Assembly (NCBI GenBank): GCA_964583095.1
Contig: CAZOVB010000004.1
Coordinates: 79,246-143,245, forward strand
DNA from: CAZOVB01 sp964583095
Lineage (GTDB): Bacteria; Planctomycetota; Phycisphaerae; SM23-33
Reading direction: 5' to 3'
DNA length: 64,000 nucleotides
A program made the position numbers and the translations under genes. Positions 61,036 through 64,000 of this stretch are shown here, piece by piece. How positions within the stretch are numbered: position 1 is the stretch's first letter; every line of letters begins with the position of its first letter. The notes beneath the pieces are model-generated. The model was given only the letters and a program-made list of their open reading frames with translations. It had not been told where the DNA came from and searched no databases.

Positions 61036-61869
61036 TCACCGCAGATCCGACGGGCGTCTGCCGGTGTACTTCTTGAACAGGCGGCTGAAGTAGTATACAT
61101 CCCGAAAGCCGCAGGCCTTGGCGACCTGGCTGACATTCATCTCCCCAGCCAGAAGAAGCTCCCGCCCGTAGGAAATCCGCAACTGGTTCTGGTAGCGTGT
61201 GACGGATTGGCCCATCGTGCTGCGGAACAGTTCGCGGAAGCGCGATTCGCTCAGATCGACGCTCTCGGCCAGTTCCTCGACCGAATGAATGCGCCCGACA
61301 TTGTTGTGGATCCGGGTCAAGGCGGGCTCGAGGCGCTGGGAAGCCCGGCCGGGCGCTTGTTCGCGACTGACTTCGGCGATGAACAGCCCGCAAAGCTCCA
61401 GCAGCAGCCCCCGTGTTCGGGGCAGGAAGCCCGCATGACCTTGCCGCCAGGTGCGGTAGGTCTCCATGAACAGGTCCTGGGCCTTTTCCGGCTCGCGGAC
61501 CTTCACGCACAGCGGAAGGCTCGAAACCAGACGTGCATGGGGCTCCCGGGCTTCCAGCTCGAATCCTGCAACCAGGTACGACCACGGCGCCTGCCCGTCC
61601 GACCGCGCCCAGTGAGGCTCTCCGGGCTGGACCCACACCAGGTCACCCCGCTGGAGTTGGATCTCCTGTCCCTGGGCCCGGTACCAGGCCTTGCCGGCCA
61701 GTGTGTAGCTGAGCGTGACGAAGTCCTTGTGGATCAGATTTTCAAAGGCCGTCTGGCTCGAAGGGGATCTGTGCAGAACGAAACCCAGCGTGGTGATCGT
61801 CACATCCACGCGAGGAAGATCCCGAAGCCCGGCCAAGCTCTTTGCAGAAAATGACTGTCCCATAGCCAT
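61036..61869 (-). CDS. AraC-family transcriptional regulator with cupin-like sensor
   Basis: 277 residues. The N-terminal ~160 residues have a cupin-like ligand domain (YTLAGKAWYRAQGQEIQLQRGDLVWVQPGEPHW). The C-terminal AraC domain has two helix-turn-helix units (VEELAESVDLSESRFRELFRSTMG; VSQVAKACGFRDVYYFSRLFKKYTGRRPS). The hinge QRLEPALTRIHNNVGRIHS joins them. Upstream of the DUF4861/HzsA-like pair on the same strand, with 147 bases between, suggesting it controls that unit. Ligand unknown, likely a sugar. Confidence 0.85.
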   Translation of the reverse strand: MAMGQSFSAKSLAGLRDLPRVDVTITTLGFVLHRSPSSQTAFENLIHKDFVTLSYTLAGKAWYRAQGQEIQLQRGDLVWVQPGEPHWARSDGQAPWSYLVAGFELEAREPHARLVSSLPLCVKVREPEKAQDLFMETYRTWRQGHAGFLPRTRGLLLELCGLFIAEVSREQAPGRASQRLEPALTRIHNNVGRIHSVEELAESVDLSESRFRELFRSTMGQSVTRYQNQLRISYGRELLLAGEMNVSQVAKACGFRDVYYFSRLFKKYTGRRPSDLR

Positions 61870-62066
61870 TCAGTATACCCCGCCCCGCGGCGCCGGCCCC
61901 AGGCAAAAACACCTTGGCGGCGCAGCAGAAGCCTACTCCAGGAACTCCTTACCCCCCCCGGCCGCCAGGGACAAGAAACCACTGCAAGGAACTTTCAGCC
62001 GTTTGGTGCGCCTAAAGACCCGCGACAACGCCGCTCGAACAGCAGCCCCACCCGGGGCAGAAAAGG

Positions 62067-63233
62067 ATGACCATGACTCATTGCCTCACTCACGGAAAGA
62101 CATCGCTCCTGCTATTGCTTGCCTTGCTCTGCGTCCCAGCCGGGCCTATCCAGGCCCAGGACAAAGAAAAGCCCCAACCTCCCAAGGGAAAAATGACGCC
62201 GCGGCAGGTCATGGCCAAGGCGTATCAACTGGCCCAGGAGGCCAAGAAGGCCTACGAAGCAGGCCAATACGACCAGGCTGCCCGGACCTGCCGGCAGATC
62301 ATCGGCATGGTCGCCCGCGCGCCCAACACCCAGCTCATGCTCGCCCGCTGCCAAATGAAGCTGGGCAGCCACGACCAGGCCCTGGCCGCCCTGGAAAAGG
62401 CCGTCGAGGACGGCCTGACCGGCGCGGAAAAACTCGAAGAAGACCTATTTGACCCTCTCCGCAAGGACAAACGCTTCCAGGGTGTCCTGGCCAAGCTCCA
62501 GGAATCCGACCGGCGCGCCAAGCAGGGGCTCGAGCCGGTGCCCGTAAAGGTCCCCGGGGTCAAGACCGTCGAGGGCAGCCCCTCGGGCGGCTTCCCCTGG
62601 CGCATCCGCATGGACCCCGAAGCCACCCCCGACAAGCCCCAGCGCCTGCTGATCTGGCTCCACCCCTCGGGCGGCTCGATGAACCCGACGATCGAGCGCC
62701 TCAGCCCGCACTTCATCGAGCAGGGCTATGCCGTCCTGGTCGTGGCCGCCAAGCCGTGGCGATACTGGACGAGCAAACACATCGAGACCTTCGTGGACAA
62801 GACCCTGCCCGACGCAGCCCGCACGCCCGGGCTGGATGCCCGCAAGCCGGTCCTCCTGGGTTACTCCGCCGGGGGCCAGGCCGCCTTGCAGATGTGGACC
62901 TCCAAACCCGAGGCCTACGGCGGGCTGATCCTCGACGCCTCCTACCCCAGCGACATGGCCCACTGGCGGAAGACCCGTCAACACCGCGTGCAGAAGGTCC
63001 CGGGCAAGGACGGCACCAGCGACACGCCGATCTTCGTGCTCGTCGGCGGGGCCGACCCGGGCGCCCGCCTCTGGAGGCAGGCCCAGAAGGCCTGGAAGGA
63101 CAAGGTCCCCCTGGAAGTCCACTACGTCCCCGGCCAGGGGCACACCTGGTTGCTGGGGCCCGAGCAGTTCCAGGCTCTTAAGAAGTGGCTCCAGGCCATT
63201 GAGCCCCTCCAGGACGAGCAAGCCCGGGAGTGA
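62067..63233 (+). CDS. Secreted TPR and alpha/beta-hydrolase protein
   Basis: 388 residues. Signal peptide (LLLLLALLCVPAGPIQAQ), a short Lys/Pro-rich linker, then TPR-like repeats (~45-145) and an alpha/beta-hydrolase domain with the nucleophile elbow LLGYSAGGQAAL, Asp in LVGGADPGARLW and His in PGQGHTWLLG. Fold and motifs fit an esterase or peptidase (dienelactone-hydrolase/prolyl-oligopeptidase-like). Extracytoplasmic. Divergent from the AraC regulator and followed by the tRNA-Pro gene. Confidence 0.82.
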   Translation: MTMTHCLTHGKTSLLLLLALLCVPAGPIQAQDKEKPQPPKGKMTPRQVMAKAYQLAQEAKKAYEAGQYDQAARTCRQIIGMVARAPNTQLMLARCQMKLGSHDQALAALEKAVEDGLTGAEKLEEDLFDPLRKDKRFQGVLAKLQESDRRAKQGLEPVPVKVPGVKTVEGSPSGGFPWRIRMDPEATPDKPQRLLIWLHPSGGSMNPTIERLSPHFIEQGYAVLVVAAKPWRYWTSKHIETFVDKTLPDAARTPGLDARKPVLLGYSAGGQAALQMWTSKPEAYGGLILDASYPSDMAHWRKTRQHRVQKVPGKDGTSDTPIFVLVGGADPGARLWRQAQKAWKDKVPLEVHYVPGQGHTWLLGPEQFQALKKWLQAIEPLQDEQARE

Positions 63234-63435
63234 TCAGCCCGCGAGGAGGTGATCTCGACACACCCCGCCAGGCACTCCCGATCCGACCGGCCGGGCGCAA
63301 TGTCACTGACTCCCATGGCCTGCCTCCCGCCCAATGCTGTTTTTTTCCCGGAACCCGGGTAGGGTTTCCCCACGAAATCGTCGCAAGAGGCTTGTCATTT
63401 TCCCCGGCCCGGCTATACTCAGGGGTCTTGACCTC

Positions 63436-63509
63436 CGGGGCGTAGCTCAGCTTGGTAGAGCGCTGTGTTCGGGACGCAGAGGCCGCTGGTTCAAATCCAG
63501 TCGCCCCGA
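63436..63509 (+). tRNA. tRNA-Pro, anticodon CGG
   Basis: 74-base cloverleaf. The 7-bp acceptor stem CGGGGCG/CGCCCCG is perfect with discriminator A. The D-arm GCTC-AGCTTGGTA-GAGC, anticodon stem CTGTG/CGCAG with loop TTCGGGA (anticodon CGG reading CCG) and T-arm GCTGG-TTCAAAT-CCAGT are all standard. CCA is not encoded. The 3' 19 bases overlap the stop end of the opposite-strand recombinase gene. Confidence 0.95.
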
Positions 63510-64000
63510 CTTGTTCGAACAGGAAGCCGTTCAGTGAGAAAACTGAACGGCTTTCTCTTTTCCAGGCAAAGAGTTACGTCGGTGACGGTCCGGTTCAAAG
63601 AAAATGCCCGCAAGAGCCGTTGTTTCGTCTCCTTATTTGAACTAAGCCAAACCCGCGACGCATCTTGCGTAAAATCGTACACCCGCTTGGCCATGGCACC
63701 GCACGCCGGGTCGATGTCACTGCAAGCCGCCAACGCCTGTTCGACCTCCTGCATCTGCCCCTGAAGCATCGTCGATTTATCCTGGAAGGTCACCGCGTCG
63801 AGGTGCCCCTGAAGGTACAGCTGGAGCAGGCGGTCGTTCTGCTGAGCCAGCTCGGTTCGCTTGCGGCTGAGGATGCGCTTCTGCGAGATGCCGTTGTTGC
63901 GGAGTTCGGCGAAGCTTTCCTCGAGGGCCTGGCCGAACCAGTCGCCCAGTTCAGGCGTGGGCATCTTCATCGCGTCCAGCTCGTTGAGCACCTGCTGCTC
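63491..64000 (-). CDS. Large serine recombinase, C-terminal part (runs off the window)
   Basis: At least 169 residues; the frame is open to the right edge, and the GTG at 63991 is not its true start. The sequence shows the C-terminal half of large serine recombinases: a long coiled coil (LSRKRTELAQQNDRLLQLYLQG, then TMLQGQMQEVEQ) followed by the closing ETKQRLLRAFSLNRTVTDVTL and KRKPFSFLTER. The catalytic serine domain lies beyond the window. It ends inside the tRNA-Pro T-arm, and its last codons are antisense to the tRNA terminator. Probable integrase of a mobile element inserted at the tRNA gene. The final residues may be contributed by host sequence created at integration. Confidence 0.75.
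   Translation of the reverse strand, partial: EQQVLNELDAMKMPTPELGDWFGQALEESFAELRNNGISQKRILSRKRTELAQQNDRLLQLYLQGHLDAVTFQDKSTMLQGQMQEVEQALAACSDIDPACGAMAKRVYDFTQDASRVWLSSNKETKQRLLRAFSLNRTVTDVTLCLEKRKPFSFLTERLPVRTSRGDWI
63524..63561 (+). terminator. Terminator of the tRNA-Pro gene
   Basis: Perfect 11-bp stem AAGCCGTTCAG (63524-63534) / CTGAACGGCTT (63543-63553) with an 8-base loop, followed by TCTCTTTT. It lies within the recombinase coding region on the other strand. Confidence 0.75.

Noticed and set aside
58504..61854. Plus-strand frame of 1116 codons opposite the HzsA-like, DUF4861 and AraC genes
   Set aside because: Spans three well-supported minus-strand genes, which its length alone cannot outweigh.
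1..64000. CRISPR arrays, insertion-sequence ends, replication origin
   Set aside because: No regularly spaced repeats, transposase genes or DnaA-box clusters were seen by eye.

Overview
The window reads as a chromosomal segment of a GC-rich bacterium, most likely a planctomycete of the Phycisphaerae/Sedimentisphaerales type. This is inferred from gene content only: a PEP-CTERM sorting tail, AraC regulators with a LacI-like sensor domain (XylR type), a DUF4914 protein, a cytochrome protein with a hydrazine-synthase-alpha-like domain next to a DUF4861 lipoprotein, a Cys-type sulfatase, GH20 and GH116 glycosidases, and paralogous uroporphyrinogen-decarboxylase-like methyltransferases. No rRNA is present; there is one tRNA-Pro.

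Layout. 1-8.6 kb (minus): YchF-type GTPase, a giant AsmA-like protein, a membrane/TPR protein and a diacylglycerol-glycosyltransferase-like enzyme cut by the left edge, probably an envelope operon. 8.7-11.8 kb (plus): an internally duplicated kinase-like protein and a XylR-type regulator. 11.8-12.6 kb: no long gene, but a minus-strand candidate transcript with strong hairpins, a maximal Shine-Dalgarno, a ten-residue ORF and a terminator. 12.6-24.9 kb: small membrane protein, sialidase-fold lipoprotein, amino-acid permease fused to a PTS EIIA domain, GH20 hexosaminidase, ResB/CcsA cytochrome c maturation, a lipoprotein phosphodiesterase, XerC and a small protein. 25.1-27.3 kb: TatC and TatA either side of a divergent receiver-CheX fusion. 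27.3-37.9 kb: zinc-ribbon protein, IspH, HExxH peptidase-like protein, HflX, PHP protein, MBL hydrolase, URO-D-like enzyme, AIM24 protein and small proteins.

37.9-40 kb looks like a rearrangement scar: three truncated genes in a row (a PQQ-propeller fragment behind a broken Tat signal, a XylR regulator without its N-terminus, and the tail of a PEP-CTERM protein). 40.5-43.3 kb: a RhlE-like helicase and a B12-binding radical SAM enzyme. 43.4-49.8 kb (minus): GH116 glycosidase, MFS transporter and DUF4914 protein, the last behind a near-consensus sigma-70 promoter and a leader of about 350 nt. 50.1-56.3 kb looks like an anaerobic catabolic cluster: MDR dehydrogenase, sulfatase, glycyl radical enzyme and URO-D-like protein. 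56.4-61.9 kb (minus): HEAT/PD40/c-type-heme protein with HzsA-like domain, DUF4861 lipoprotein and an AraC regulator.

The right end carries a secreted TPR/alpha-beta hydrolase and tRNA-Pro(CGG). The 3' end of that tRNA overlaps, tail to tail, the stop of a large serine recombinase that runs off the window, which probably marks the boundary of an integrated element. Starts were chosen from Shine-Dalgarno spacing and family length. All family assignments are by eye, without database searches.
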